Assembly (NCBI RefSeq): GCF_900103585.1
Contig: NZ_FNHV01000005.1
Location: 62,001-126,000 of the forward strand
Length of the DNA: 64,000 nt
Source: Streptomyces sp. cf386
GTDB taxonomy: Bacteria; Actinomycetota; Actinomycetes; Streptomycetales; Streptomycetaceae
Direction: 5' to 3'
The position numbers were made by a program, and so were the translations under genes. Every line of letters starts with the position of its first letter. Position 1 is the stretch's first letter. Below, in pieces: positions 33,442 to 42,715 of the stretch. The notes beneath the pieces were generated by a model that saw only the letters and a program-made list of their open reading frames with translations, did not search any database and had not been told where the DNA came from.

Positions 33442-34544
33442 ACCCGCTCAGTCGTATGAACCTGTTCAAGGGCCCGTCGGCTCGGGCCGCGGCCGGTTTC
33501 GCGGGGTCGGCCGTCCTGTTGTTCGCCCTCGCGCCGCTGGTCCTGTCCGACTTCCGGCTGGGGCTGCTCGCCAAGTACCTGTGCGTCGCGATGGTCGCGG
33601 TCGGCATCTGCCTGGCCTGGGGCCGCGGCGGCCTGCTGACGCTCGGCCAGGGCGTGTTCTTCGGCCTCGGCGGCTACGCGATGGCGATGCACCTGAAGAT
33701 CGCCGACGCGGGGCCCGGCAACCTGCCCGACTTCATGCAGCTGTACGGCACCGCCACCGAACTCCCCTGGTGGTGGAAGCCGTTCGAGAACCCGCTCTTC
33801 GCGCTCGCGGCGACCGTGCTGCTCCCGATGGCCGTGGCCGCCCTGCTCGGCTCGTTCATCTTCCGGCGCCGGGTCAAGGGCGCGTATTTCGCGATCCTCA
33901 GCCAGGCGCTCGCCGCCGCGTTCGCCATCTGGCTGATCGGCCAGCAGGACACGACCGGCGGCACCAACGGACTCACCGACATCCAGGGCTTCTTCGGCTA
34001 CGCCCTCGACGACCCGGTGAACCAGCGCATGGTGTACTTCGTGATCGCCGCGGCCCTGCTGCTGCTCATCGCCCTCGCCCGCCAGCTCATCCAGAGCCGC
34101 TACGGCGAACTCCTCGTCGCGGTACGGGACTCGGAGGAGCGGGTGCGCTTCCTCGGCTACGATCCGGCGAACGTCAAGCTCGTCGCCTACGTCGTCGCGG
34201 CCGGCATGGCGGGCCTCGCGGGCGCCCTGTTCGTGCCGGCGGTCGGCATCATCTCGCCCGCCCTGATCGGCATCGTGCCGTCGATCGAGTTCGTGATCGG
34301 CGCGGCGGTGGGCGGCCGGGCCAGCCTGGTCGGCGCGGTGCTCGGCGCGGTCGCGGTGGCCTGGGCGAAGACCGCGCTGTCGGAGGAGTTCCCGGCGGCC
34401 TGGACGTACTTCCAGGGCCTGCTGTTCATCGTCGCGCTCGCCTTCCTGCCCGGCGGGCTCGCCTCGCTGGCGGGGATCGTGCGGCGCCGCAGGGCGGTCA
34501 CGGAGAAGAAGGCGGCCGTCATCCCCGTAGGAGAAGCAGCATGA
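33438..34544 (+). CDS. urtC: urea ABC transporter permease UrtC
   Basis: Second permease (368 aa), LivM type, with about nine helices; SRYGELLVAVRDSEERVRFL and GAAVGGRASLVGAVLGAVAV are conserved, and the insertion GTATELPWWWKPF is typical of UrtC. GTG 33438 overlaps the urtB stop by 4 nt; an in-frame ATG (MNLFKG) 18 bp later is possible. The end overlaps urtD by 4 nt. Confidence 0.94.
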   Translation: MNPLSRMNLFKGPSARAAAGFAGSAVLLFALAPLVLSDFRLGLLAKYLCVAMVAVGICLAWGRGGLLTLGQGVFFGLGGYAMAMHLKIADAGPGNLPDFMQLYGTATELPWWWKPFENPLFALAATVLLPMAVAALLGSFIFRRRVKGAYFAILSQALAAAFAIWLIGQQDTTGGTNGLTDIQGFFGYALDDPVNQRMVYFVIAAALLLLIALARQLIQSRYGELLVAVRDSEERVRFLGYDPANVKLVAYVVAAGMAGLAGALFVPAVGIISPALIGIVPSIEFVIGAAVGGRASLVGAVLGAVAVAWAKTALSEEFPAAWTYFQGLLFIVALAFLPGGLASLAGIVRRRRAVTEKKAAVIPVGEAA

Positions 34545-35305
34545 GCGGCCTTGAGATACGCGGACTGCGGGTGTCCTTCGACGGGTTCACCGCCGTCGAC
34601 GGAGTGGACCTCGACGTCCGGCCGGGCGATCTGCGGTTCCTCATCGGCCCCAACGGCGCGGGCAAGACGACCCTCGTCGACGCGGTCACCGGTCTGGTGA
34701 AGGCGGCGGGCTCGGTGCGGTTCGGCGGTGAGGAGCTGCTCGGCCGGAGCGTGCACAGGATCGCCCGGTCGGGAATCGGCAGGACCTTCCAGACCGCCAC
34801 CGTCTTCGAGGAGTTGACGGTCCTGCAGAACCTGGACATCGCGGCGGGCTCGGGCCGGAGCATGTGGACCATGCTGCGGCGCCGCAAGGGCGTCCCCGAG
34901 CCAGTCGCCAGGGCGCTGGAGACGGTCGGGCTCACCGAGCTCGCCGACTCCCCCGCCGGGACACTCGCGCACGGCCAGAAGCAGTGGCTGGAGATCGGCA
35001 TGCTGCTGGTGCAGGACGTACGGCTGCTGCTGCTCGACGAGCCGGTGGCCGGCATGAGCCACGACGAGCGCCAGGCCACCGGGGAGCTGCTGCAACGCAT
35101 CAGCGAGGAGCGGACCGTGGTCGTCATCGAGCACGACATGGACTTCATGCGGTCCTTCGCCCGCAGCGTCAGCGTGCTGCACGCCGGCAAGGTGCTCAGC
35201 GAGGGCACGGTGGCCGAGGTGCAGGCGGACCCGAAGGTGCAGGAGGTGTACCTCGGGCACACATCCACCGAGGTCACCGCTGACGTGGCCGTACAGGAGG
35301 CGTGA
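34541..35305 (+). CDS. urtD: urea ABC transporter ATPase UrtD
   Basis: ATPase (254 aa), LivG type: Walker A IGPNGAGKTTLVDAVTG, Q-loop RTFQTATVFEEL, a signature with the UrtD variant LAHGQKQWLEIGMLL in place of LSGGQ, Walker B LLLLDEPVAGM and switch VVIEHDMDFM. The HGQKQWLE signature is the family's mark. It is co-translated with urtC and urtE. Confidence 0.95.
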   Translation: MSGLEIRGLRVSFDGFTAVDGVDLDVRPGDLRFLIGPNGAGKTTLVDAVTGLVKAAGSVRFGGEELLGRSVHRIARSGIGRTFQTATVFEELTVLQNLDIAAGSGRSMWTMLRRRKGVPEPVARALETVGLTELADSPAGTLAHGQKQWLEIGMLLVQDVRLLLLDEPVAGMSHDERQATGELLQRISEERTVVVIEHDMDFMRSFARSVSVLHAGKVLSEGTVAEVQADPKVQEVYLGHTSTEVTADVAVQEA

Positions 35306-35997
35306 TGCTCCAGATCGACGACGTACGCGTCGGCTACCACCGCAGCAGCGTCCTGCACGGCGTGTCCGTCGAGGTGCCGAAGGACGGCGTCGCCGCGGTC
35401 CTCGGACACAACGGCGCGGGCAAGAGCACGCTGCTGCGGGCCGCCGTCGGACTGCTCACGCCGACCGGCGGGACCATCCGGCTCGACGGCGAGGACATCA
35501 CCCGCCGCAAGCCGCATGAACGCGTCGCGCGCGGAATGGCGTACGTCCCCCAGGGCCAGCAGTCGTTCCCGCATCTGACGACCGCCGAGAACCTCCAGCT
35601 GGTCGCGGACGGGCGCAAGCGCGGGAAGGAGGCGGTGGCCGAGGCGCTGGACCTGTTCCCGGCGCTGCGGACCCTGTCGAACCGCCGGGCGGGCCTGCTC
35701 TCCGGCGGCCAGCGGCAGCAACTCGCCATCGCCCGCGCACTGGTGACGGAGCCTCGACTGCTGCTCCTCGACGAGCCGACGGAGGGCATCCAGCCGTCGG
35801 TGGTCGCCGAGATCGAGGAGACGATCCTCGCGCTGGCCGCCCGGGGCGGGCTGTCGGTACTGCTGGTCGAGCAGCACGTCGGGTTCGCGATGCGGGCGGC
35901 GCAGCGGTACTACGTCCTGGAGGCCGGACGGGTGACGTCGTCCGGCGAGGGCGGGGCAAAGGCCGAGGGGGCGGTGCGGGAGGCCCTCAGCGTGTGA
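35305..35997 (+). CDS. urtE: urea ABC transporter ATPase UrtE
   Basis: Second ATPase (230 aa), LivF type: Walker [18 protein letters not shown], signature [16 protein letters not shown], Walker [17 protein letters not shown] (with the UrtE-typical EGIQPS) and [14 protein letters not shown] 35305 shares one base with the urtD stop; a GTG one codon earlier is possible. The last 11 bases overlap the convergent sigma factor gene. Confidence 0.95.
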   Translation: MLQIDDVRVGYHRSSVLHGVSVEVPKDGVAAVLGHNGAGKSTLLRAAVGLLTPTGGTIRLDGEDITRRKPHERVARGMAYVPQGQQSFPHLTTAENLQLVADGRKRGKEAVAEALDLFPALRTLSNRRAGLLSGGQRQQLAIARALVTEPRLLLLDEPTEGIQPSVVAEIEETILALAARGGLSVLLVEQHVGFAMRAAQRYYVLEAGRVTSSGEGGAKAEGAVREALSV

Positions 35998-37177
35998 GGG
36001 TCCGCATACGCCGCTGAAGGAAGGCGCGCTCCGCCGGGCTCCGGGTGAGCGCGACGGCCGCCTCGTACGCCCGCACCGCCACTGTGTCCTGTCCGAGCCG
36101 GCGCAGGAGGTCGGCGCGGACGGCATGGAAGACGTGGTAGCCGTCGAGGTCCAGGTCGTCCACGAGGTCGAGGGCGTGGCGCGGGCCCTCGACCTCGGCG
36201 ACGGCGACCGCCCGGTTCAGGGCCACCACGGGACTGGGGGCGAGGGCCATGAGCTGGTCATACAGCCGCAGGATCTGCCCCCAGTCCGTGGCCTCGGCGG
36301 TCGGCGCGTCGCTGTGCACGGCCTGAATGGCGGCCTGGATCTGGTACGGCCCCGGCTGGTTCCGGCGCAGGCAGCGCCGCAGAAGCGCCTGCCCTTCCCC
36401 GATGAGGTCGCGGTCCCAGCGATCCCGGTCCTGCTCGGGCAGCGGCACGAGCGCTCCGTCGGCGTCCTCCCGCGCGGGCCGACGGGACTCGACGAGGAGC
36501 ATCAGCGCCAGCAGGCCCGTGACCTCGGGCTCGTCCGGCATCAGCTCGGCCAGCAGACGGCCCAGGCGCACGGCTTGCGCGCACAGGTCGGGCGAGCCGC
36601 CGTATCCCTCGTTGAAGATCAGGTAGACGACGGCGAGGACCCCGTACAGCCGGTCCGGCAGATCGGCGTCGCGGGGCACCCGGTACGGGATCCCGGCGTT
36701 GCGGATCTTCGCCTTGGCCCGCACCAGCCGCTGCGCCATGGTCGGCTCGGGGACCAGGAAAGCGCGGGCGATCTGGGCGGTGGTGAGCCCGCCCAGGAGC
36801 CGCAGGGTGAGGGCGACCCGCGCCTGGACGGCGAGGGCGGGGTGGCAGCACGTGAAGATGAGCCGGAGTCGTTCGTCGCGCACGGGGCCCTCCTCGGGCA
36901 GTGGGCCTGGGCCGTGCAGCAGGGCCGCCTGGGCGTGGCGTTCGGCGCGCTTGGACTCGCGGCGCAGCCGGTCGATCGCCCGGTTGCGGGCTGTGGTGAT
37001 GATCCACCCGGCCGGGCTCGGCGGCACACCGGTCTCCGGCCAGCTCCGCAGTGCCGTGGTGAAGGCGTCCTGGACCGCTTCCTCGGCGAGGTCGATGTCG
37101 CCGAGGAAGCGGACGAGGACGGCGACCGCCCGGCCGTACTCCGCGCGGAAGACGTCCTCGACGTCCATGGCCGCCAT
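35987..37177 (-). CDS. ECF42-type RNA polymerase sigma factor with TPR-like C-terminal domain
   Basis: A 396-aa sigma factor. Region 2 is at about residues 10-80 ([32 protein letters not shown]) and region 4 at about 120-175 ([20 protein letters not shown]). The long extension to the end ([40 protein letters not shown]) is TPR-like and typical of ECF42. There is no anti-sigma gene; in this group the extension is thought to matter for activity. ATG 37177 shares one base with the stop of the DGPF gene, the standard partner. Confidence 0.92.
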   Translation of the reverse strand: MAAMDVEDVFRAEYGRAVAVLVRFLGDIDLAEEAVQDAFTTALRSWPETGVPPSPAGWIITTARNRAIDRLRRESKRAERHAQAALLHGPGPLPEEGPVRDERLRLIFTCCHPALAVQARVALTLRLLGGLTTAQIARAFLVPEPTMAQRLVRAKAKIRNAGIPYRVPRDADLPDRLYGVLAVVYLIFNEGYGGSPDLCAQAVRLGRLLAELMPDEPEVTGLLALMLLVESRRPAREDADGALVPLPEQDRDRWDRDLIGEGQALLRRCLRRNQPGPYQIQAAIQAVHSDAPTAEATDWGQILRLYDQLMALAPSPVVALNRAVAVAEVEGPRHALDLVDDLDLDGYHVFHAVRADLLRRLGQDTVAVRAYEAAVALTRSPAERAFLQRRMRTLTR

Positions 37178-37530
37178 CAGTCCTCGGCTTCGCCCATGAA
37201 CGGCCGCACCTCGATCGGCAGGGTGGTCGCAAGGGCCAGCCTGCGGCCCCACTCCAGAGCAGCGTCCAGGTCGGGCGCCTTGATCAGGCTGATGCCGCCG
37301 AGCATCTCCTTGCCCTCGGCGTACGGCCCGTCGGTGACCAGGACGTCGCCGTCGCGGGGCCGCAGCACGGTGGAGGACTCCGGGCCGTGCAGCCCCCCGG
37401 CGAACACCCAGGCGCCCGCCTCCCGCAGCTCCCGGTTGAGGGCGTCGAGGTTCTTCTCGATCTCGCCGAGGACCTCCGGACCGGGCGGATCCCCGACCGG
37501 CTGCATCACGTTGAGCAGGTAGTACTTCAT
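37177..37530 (-). CDS. DGPF/YCII-related protein, partner of the ECF42 sigma factor
   Basis: A 117-aa protein with the YCII-like fold and the motif [14 protein letters not shown] that names the DGPF group. It begins [13 protein letters not shown] and has AGGAGG 5 nt before the ATG. DGPF proteins are regularly encoded next to, and are targets of, ECF42 sigma factors; their own chemistry is unsettled. It is translationally coupled to the sigma gene. Confidence 0.92.
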   Translation of the reverse strand: MKYYLLNVMQPVGDPPGPEVLGEIEKNLDALNRELREAGAWVFAGGLHGPESSTVLRPRDGDVLVTDGPYAEGKEMLGGISLIKAPDLDAALEWGRRLALATTLPIEVRPFMGEAED

Positions 37531-37570
37531 GACGGCCTCCTGGAGCCTCGTCGTGTTCTCTCACCTCCTA

Positions 37571-37597
37571 CACGAACGGCCCGCCCCCGGATCGACA
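37571..37597 (-). promoter_or_regulatory. candidate ECF42-dependent promoter of the DGPF-sigma operon
   Basis: On the minus strand TGTCGA (37597-37592) is followed after 17 bp by CGTG (37574-37571), about 40 bp upstream of the DGPF start. TGTCGA is the -35 element I remember for ECF42 promoters in S. venezuelae, which would make the operon self-activating. Confidence 0.55.
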
Positions 37598-37720
37598 CCC
37601 TCGCCGTACTCTCGAACAGCTCTACACATAAAGAAAAAATAAGCGCAGAATGTTGCCTAGGCGGCGTTAACCGCATACCGCACCAGACGCGGTCGGCCTG
37701 CGAGTCAAAGGAGACGAGTC

Positions 37721-38161
37721 ATGGCCAACGTGCAGCCCACCAGAGGTGACATATCCGCCCACCCTGATGTGTCCGAAATGCGGGAACGCTACGCCCGCAT
37801 GCTCGGCGGTCGTGACGTGGCGCTCGTGGACGGACCGGTGTTCCTGCTCGGTCTGTACTGCGCGGCGTCCCCCTGGATACTCCACTACACGACCAGCCAG
37901 CCCGCGCTCGCGACCCACAACCTGATCATGGGCATCGCGATCGGCCTGCTGGCCCTCGGGTTCACCCGGGCCCCGGAGCGTATGTACGGCCTCAGCTGGG
38001 CGTTCTGCGCGATGGGCGTATGGATGATCGTCGCGCCGTGGATCGTCGGCGCCAGCCCGGACATGGGCGTCATCCTGAACAACATCATCATCGGCGCGCT
38101 GGCCGTGCTGCTGGGGCTGCTGTGCGCCGGCACGGCCGCGAAGAGCACACCCATGCCGTAG
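37721..38161 (+). CDS. SPW-repeat membrane protein
   Basis: A 146-aa membrane protein with two SPW-type repeats, each a helix pair around a Ser/Ala-Pro-Trp motif: LYCAASPWILHYTTSQ and GVWMIVAPWIVGASPD. About four helices are predicted, after a soluble N-terminus (MRERYARMLGGRDVALVDG). Such proteins are common in Streptomyces and often stress- or sigmaB-controlled; function unknown. AAGGAG lies about 8 nt upstream of the ATG. A hairpin follows the stop. Confidence 0.85.
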   Translation: MANVQPTRGDISAHPDVSEMRERYARMLGGRDVALVDGPVFLLGLYCAASPWILHYTTSQPALATHNLIMGIAIGLLALGFTRAPERMYGLSWAFCAMGVWMIVAPWIVGASPDMGVILNNIIIGALAVLLGLLCAGTAAKSTPMP

Positions 38162-38203
38162 CGGGCACACCGCTGTACGAGCACATCCGAGCTGAACCGT
38201 CCT

Positions 38204-38229
38204 GGCCGGTCCGCACCCGCGGACCGGCC
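38204..38229 (+). terminator. hairpin after the SPW gene
   Basis: A perfect 11-bp inverted repeat (GGCCGGTCCGC / GCGGACCGGCC) with loop ACCC, followed by GTTTCG, lies between the convergent SPW and ArsR-type genes. Confidence 0.75.
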
Positions 38230-38257
38230 GTTTCGCACCCCTGTCACAGGCGCCCGA

Positions 38258-39025
38258 TCAGCGGGTCGGCATCAGCCACGGCTCCTGAGGCAGGACGTGA
38301 CCCGTCTCCAGGAGCGACTTGAGGTTGGACAGCACCGCAGGCCAGCCGGACGACACGTCGGCGCGCGCGCTCTCGTCCGGCAGGTCCTCGTGGGTCACGG
38401 TGAGCCGGACGATCTCGACGTGCTGCTGGATGTCGAAGGTGACCCTGGAGTACTTGTCCTCCTGCCCCTCCTCGTCCGGCGCCACCCAGGTGGTGACCAG
38501 GCGGCTCGGGCGCTCGCTCTCCACGACGGTGCCGACCACGTCGGCGATGCCCGAGCCGTCCGTACGGATGTGTTCCCAGCGCGAACCCCGCCGCCAGTCC
38601 GAGACGTTGCTGTGGCCCCAGTAGGCGGCGGTCAGGTCGGCGTCGGTGAGCGCGTCCCAGACCTTGTCGGGCGTGCTCTCGATGTAGGTGACGTACACGA
38701 ATGTGGGCTTGTCGGTCATGGCTTCCTCGGCTCGTCGTTTCACGGCCCCCAGCACGCGCAGGCGCGGCTGCTCGAACTTGTCGATCCACCGCTGCTGGAT
38801 CTCGTGCAGCGGGACCGGATTGAGGTAGTGCAGCTTCTCCCGCCCCCGCCGCACCGTGCTGATCAGGTTGGCGGCCTCCAGGACGGCCAGATGCTGGGTC
38901 ACCGACTGACGCGCCATGTCGATACGCGCGCACAGCTCCCCCAGCGTCTGCCCGTTGTGCTCGTGCAGCCGGTCCAGTAGCCGTCTGCGCGTGTCGTCGG
39001 CCAGCGCCTTGAAGACCTTGTCCAT
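38258..39025 (-). CDS. ArsR-type regulator fused to an SRPBCC (AHSA1) domain
   Basis: A 255-aa two-domain protein. Residues 1-95 form an ArsR winged helix (MDKVFKALADDTRRRLLDRL, MARQSVTQHLAVLEAANLIS). From about 110 on there is an AHSA1-type SRPBCC domain (YVTYIESTPDKVWDALTDAD, TAAYWGHSNVSDWRRGSRW). These are usually two adjacent genes; here they are one frame. A hydrophobic ligand bound in the SRPBCC cavity could directly control DNA binding. ATG 39025 is chosen by the ArsR family start. Confidence 0.88.
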   Translation of the reverse strand: MDKVFKALADDTRRRLLDRLHEHNGQTLGELCARIDMARQSVTQHLAVLEAANLISTVRRGREKLHYLNPVPLHEIQQRWIDKFEQPRLRVLGAVKRRAEEAMTDKPTFVYVTYIESTPDKVWDALTDADLTAAYWGHSNVSDWRRGSRWEHIRTDGSGIADVVGTVVESERPSRLVTTWVAPDEEGQEDKYSRVTFDIQQHVEIVRLTVTHEDLPDESARADVSSGWPAVLSNLKSLLETGHVLPQEPWLMPTR

Positions 39026-39224
39026 TCCGGGGTCGCTCTCTGATCGCACACTCAAAGTTATGCAGGTGGATGCCTGCATGTCAATCGAGACCGCTTGCCC
39101 GTTTCGATACATTTCCCAGCAATATACGACGAATGACTGTTACAAGACGTACGGGGTTCCTTGATGGACGGTCCGTAGCGTCGAACGCGTCGAAACGAAC
39201 CCCCACCGAAGGAACGACTCCCTG

Positions 39225-39836
39225 ATGCGTGCTCCCCGCACCCTGCGCACCGCCCTCGTCGCCACCGGTGTCACCGCCGCACTCGGCGTCTCGGCCGCCG
39301 GCGCCTTCGCCGTCCAGACGCCCGGCACCGCGGCTGTCACGCCGGCGGGCCACTCCGCCAAGGCCAAGCGCGTCCACGTGAAGACGGTGAAGCTCGCGGA
39401 CAAGGCCAGCCGGGCGAAGGTGTACCGCACCGGCAAGAACCGCTACGAGGCGGAGATCTGGGCCAAGGGCGTGAAGTACGGAACCCTCTATACCCAGGGC
39501 ATGCCCACGCACGCCCAGCACAACGGGCTGCACGTCACCCTCCAGCCGAACGGCGGGGTCACCTCCTGGGTCGAGCGGGCCGAGCCGAAGCCCGAGCCGG
39601 TCGTCAAGCGCGTCCTGGTCGCCACGCCGACCCTGGCGGACGGCGTGACGACGGCGAAGGTCTACCGGCTCGCCGTCAACCACTACGAGGCCGAGGTCCT
39701 CGCCGACGGCGTACGGATCGACACTCTCGTCGCCAACGGCCGTGCCGCGTACGGCGAGAACAACGGGCTGCACGTCGCCCTGCAGCCGGACGGCCGACTG
39801 ACCTCGTGGGTCGAGCCCACGGCACCTGAGGCCTGA
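39225..39836 (+). CDS. secreted protein with two ~65-residue repeats
   Basis: A 203-aa exported protein. The signal peptide (LRTALVATGVTAALGVSAAG) is followed by two copies of a domain of about 65 residues that share TLAD/KLADK...AKVYR...NRYEAE and NGLHV(T/A)LQP(N/D)G..TSWVE, separated by a short Pro/Glu linker (AEPKPEPVV). No enzyme motif is visible. Repeated extracellular beta domains suggest wall, mineral or ligand binding. I do not recognise the family. Confidence 0.75.
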   Translation: MRAPRTLRTALVATGVTAALGVSAAGAFAVQTPGTAAVTPAGHSAKAKRVHVKTVKLADKASRAKVYRTGKNRYEAEIWAKGVKYGTLYTQGMPTHAQHNGLHVTLQPNGGVTSWVERAEPKPEPVVKRVLVATPTLADGVTTAKVYRLAVNHYEAEVLADGVRIDTLVANGRAAYGENNGLHVALQPDGRLTSWVEPTAPEA

Positions 39837-39945
39837 CGCCGGGGCGCGGGCCGGCGCAGGAGGGCAGGTGCGGCCAAGTCCCGGTCGACGAAGGCCCGGA
39901 ACAAACCGCTCGCCAAGGATGCCCGCGGCCGGGCACGCTGCCCGG

Positions 39946-40500
39946 ATGGATCACACGGATCGCACGGATCACCCGGAAGCACTCCTCATCGGAGGGCGGG
40001 CCGGGGTCGGCAAGACCACGGTGGGCTGGGAGGTCTCGGCTCGGCTGCGGGCCGCGCAGGTCGCGCACGCCGTGATAGACGGCGACTTCATGGGATACGT
40101 CCATCCGGCACCGGCCGACGACGCGCATCGGGCCGGTATCACCGAGCGGAACCTCGCCGCCGTGTGGGGGAATTACGCCGAACTCGGATACCGGCGGCTC
40201 GTCTACACGAACACCGGCAGCGTGCTCGACGAGACCGCGCCCATGTTCCGCCGGGCCATGGGGGACGGCGTACGGCTCGTACGCGTGCTGCTCACCGCCA
40301 CCGACGAGACGGCCGGACACCGGCTGACCGGGCGCGAGCTCGGCTCCGAGTTGGAGCACGAGGTGCGCAACAGCGCCCGCAAGGCACGGCTCCTGGACGA
40401 GCGTGTGCCCGCGGACGTGCTGCGCGTGGCGACCGACGGCCGCTCGGTGATCGACATCGCCGCCGAAGTGGTGGCCGCCACCGGGTGGTTCGCCGACTGA
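39946..40500 (+). CDS. P-loop nucleotide kinase-like protein
   Basis: A 184-aa soluble P-loop protein: Walker A LIGGRAGVGKTTVG at about 14-27, then HAVIDGDFMGYVHPAP with the acidic pair expected in small-molecule kinases, and an Arg-rich lid region (HRLTGRELGSELEHEVRNSA). It resembles adenylylsulfate kinase- and shikimate kinase-like proteins, but the acceptor is unknown. A small membrane protein gene follows. Confidence 0.75.
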   Translation: MDHTDRTDHPEALLIGGRAGVGKTTVGWEVSARLRAAQVAHAVIDGDFMGYVHPAPADDAHRAGITERNLAAVWGNYAELGYRRLVYTNTGSVLDETAPMFRRAMGDGVRLVRVLLTATDETAGHRLTGRELGSELEHEVRNSARKARLLDERVPADVLRVATDGRSVIDIAAEVVAATGWFAD

Positions 40501-40567
40501 AGCGGAACGGACTGTCCCTCCCTCCAGGGGGAACCCGTGTCAGTGCGGGGACAGGAGGAGGGGCGAA

Positions 40568-40831
40568 ATGGAGATCTCAGGCATCATCAGTGCCCTTGTC
40601 ATCGGCGTCATCATCGGTGTGCTGGGGCGTCTCGTGGTTCCGGGCCGTCAGCGCATCGGGGTCCTGTGGACGATCCTCGTCGGCATCGTGGCCGCGCTGC
40701 TCGGTTCGGCGCTCGCGGCCGGCCTCGACGTGGCCGACACCGACGGCGTCGACTGGATCGAGTGGCTCATCCAGATCGGCCTCGCCGCGCTGGGTGTGGC
40801 CGCACTGGACCGGACGAAGGCGCGGCGCTGA
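40568..40831 (+). CDS. GlsB/YeaQ/YmgE-type small membrane protein
   Basis: An 87-aa protein with about three helices: ISGIISALVIGVIIGVLGRL, VLWTILVGIVAALLGSALAA and WLIQIGLAALGVAAL. It is of the transglycosylase-associated (YeaQ/GlsB) group, often stress-induced. AGGAGG lies about 10 nt upstream of the ATG. Confidence 0.85.
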   Translation: MEISGIISALVIGVIIGVLGRLVVPGRQRIGVLWTILVGIVAALLGSALAAGLDVADTDGVDWIEWLIQIGLAALGVAALDRTKARR

Positions 40832-40896
40832 CGTCGTATGCGGACGCGAGGGAAGCTGACTCGGGGTGCGCGTGCGACGTCATGCGCGCCCCGGCG

Positions 40897-41841
40897 TCAT
40901 GACTCCCCCACGGCCGCCCGCATCGCGGCGAGTCCGTCGCGAACCGTCTGGTGGGCCGGCGTCCAGCCCAGTTCCCGCTCCGCCTTCGCCGTCGACACCC
41001 GCAGCGAAGTCGACATCACCGTGTGCGCGTACGACATGGGCCGCGTCAGCCACAGCGGCACGGTCATCGGCTTCGGCAGGCCGAACTCCTCGGCCACCCA
41101 CCGGACATGGGCCCCGAATCCCAGCGGGGCGCGGTCGGCGATGTTGTACGCCTGGCCGGGGCGGCCGCGTTCGACGGCGGCGACCACCGCCCGGGCCGCG
41201 TCGGTGAGGTCGATCCACGGCAGGACCCGGCCGTGGTCGGCGGTCACGGGCAGCTGCCGCTTGCGCAGCATGGGCAGGAGGGCGTTGGTGCCGCCGGGAC
41301 CGTAGAACAGGCCGAAGCGAAGGGCGATGCCCGCCAACCCCTCGGCACCGAAGGTGAGTTGTTCCTTCACCCGCATCGCCGCGATATGGCCTTCCAGCTC
41401 CGGGGAGCGCCCGGGCGGCCCGAAGACGTCGTCCTCGACGATCACCCGGTCACCGTGATCGCCGTAGCCGTATCCGAAGACCATGGACTCCGCCACCAGG
41501 CGCCCGGCGCCGGTGGCCCGCGCGGCCTCGATCAGGTGGGCGGTTCCGCCGATGCGCAGCGCGTTGGTGGCGTGCATGTCGCGGTGGCGCATCGGCGGCT
41601 TGCGCAGCGCGGTCGCGGCGTGGATCACCGTGTCGAATTTCCGGCCGTCGACAGCGCGGAGCAGGGCGTCGCGGTCCGACAGGTCCGCCCGGACGCCGTT
41701 GTCCGGCCCACGACCGAGGCCGGTGACCTTGTGACCCGCCTCGGTGAGAGCGCGGGAGATGTGCCCGCCGAGGACACCGCTGGCGCCCGCGAGAAGGATG
41801 CTCTGGCTGGTGCGGCACGTGTTGCTCGCGTTCGTCGTCAT
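40897..41841 (-). CDS. NAD(P)-dependent epimerase/dehydratase (extended SDR)
   Basis: A 314-aa extended short-chain dehydrogenase: the nucleotide-binding motif is LLAGASGVLGGHI. The catalytic-site region (SMVFGYGYGDHGDRV) has Ser and a Tyr, but the YxxxK spacing is not clear, so it may be an atypical member. RFGLFYGPGG and LPWIDLTDAARAVVAAVE follow. Substrate unknown, likely a nucleotide sugar or lactone. It is on the same strand as, and 57 bp downstream of, a GNAT gene. Confidence 0.82.
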   Translation of the reverse strand: MTTNASNTCRTSQSILLAGASGVLGGHISRALTEAGHKVTGLGRGPDNGVRADLSDRDALLRAVDGRKFDTVIHAATALRKPPMRHRDMHATNALRIGGTAHLIEAARATGAGRLVAESMVFGYGYGDHGDRVIVEDDVFGPPGRSPELEGHIAAMRVKEQLTFGAEGLAGIALRFGLFYGPGGTNALLPMLRKRQLPVTADHGRVLPWIDLTDAARAVVAAVERGRPGQAYNIADRAPLGFGAHVRWVAEEFGLPKPMTVPLWLTRPMSYAHTVMSTSLRVSTAKAERELGWTPAHQTVRDGLAAMRAAVGES

Positions 41842-41898
41842 GACCGTGCGACGGATCGGGCGGGTCCGGATGTGACATCCACGGACCGTAGGACCTCG

Positions 41899-42675
41899 CT
41901 ACGGCACGTACACGTACGGCGTCGTGGTGGTCAGCGGCGCGAACCCGAGGCGCTCCAGGATCGGGCGGCTGGCACTCATGGCGTCGACCTGGAGGTACCG
42001 GTAGCCGCGCTCCACGGCGGCGCGGGCACGGTGGGCCACCAGGGCGCGGTAGATGCCGCGACCGCGCCAGGCCTCGACGGTGCCGCCGCCCCACAGTCCG
42101 GCGAACCGGGTGCCGGGCACCATCTCCATGCGGGCCGCGCTCACCGGGGTGTCCCCGGCCAGCGCGACCACGGCGACCACGGTGTCCGGATCGGCCGCGA
42201 GGCGGGCGAGCAGTTGGTGGCGCATCCGGGAGCTGTCGGTGCCGAACGCCTTCTCGTGCACCTCGGCGACGAGGTCGACGCCCTTGGTGTCGGTCACCGG
42301 CAGGACGCGGATGCCCTCCGGCGGCTCGGCGTCCAGGGTCAGTGCGGCGACCTCGCCGATCATCAGCGTCTCTTCGGGCTGGGCCGTGAACCCGGCGTCC
42401 CTGAGCCGCTGCCCGAGGTCCACGGGGAGGTCGTGCCCGTAGAGCTTCCACTCGAACTCGTGGCCGAGACCGGTGAAGTGGGCGATCTGCTCGGTGATCG
42501 CCGCGTCGGCGCTCGCGGCGTCCAGGTCGGACCACACGACGCCGTTCCAGCCGCGCGCCGAGGAGACCTGGCGGACCACGCGCCCGATCCGCTCGACCCG
42601 GGCGTCGGGGCTGTCCGGCTGTGCGCCTTCGCGCATGTCCCGGTCGTACAGGGCGAGTATCGAGGCATGATCCAT
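41899..42675 (-). CDS. GNAT-family N-acetyltransferase
   Basis: A 258-aa protein with a C-terminal GNAT domain: acetyl-CoA loop WGGGTVEAWRGRGIYRALVA and AMSASRPILERLGFAPLTT. The N-terminal half is a second degenerate domain. ATG 42675 is preferred since GGAG lies 7 nt upstream. It is just downstream of a MerR gene on the same strand and probably co-transcribed. Acceptor unknown. Confidence 0.85.
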   Translation of the reverse strand: MDHASILALYDRDMREGAQPDSPDARVERIGRVVRQVSSARGWNGVVWSDLDAASADAAITEQIAHFTGLGHEFEWKLYGHDLPVDLGQRLRDAGFTAQPEETLMIGEVAALTLDAEPPEGIRVLPVTDTKGVDLVAEVHEKAFGTDSSRMRHQLLARLAADPDTVVAVVALAGDTPVSAARMEMVPGTRFAGLWGGGTVEAWRGRGIYRALVAHRARAAVERGYRYLQVDAMSASRPILERLGFAPLTTTTPYVYVP

Positions 42676-42715
42676 GGGGTCACTCCAGCATCGGGCGGGT
42701 CCCAGGGCAACAGCT

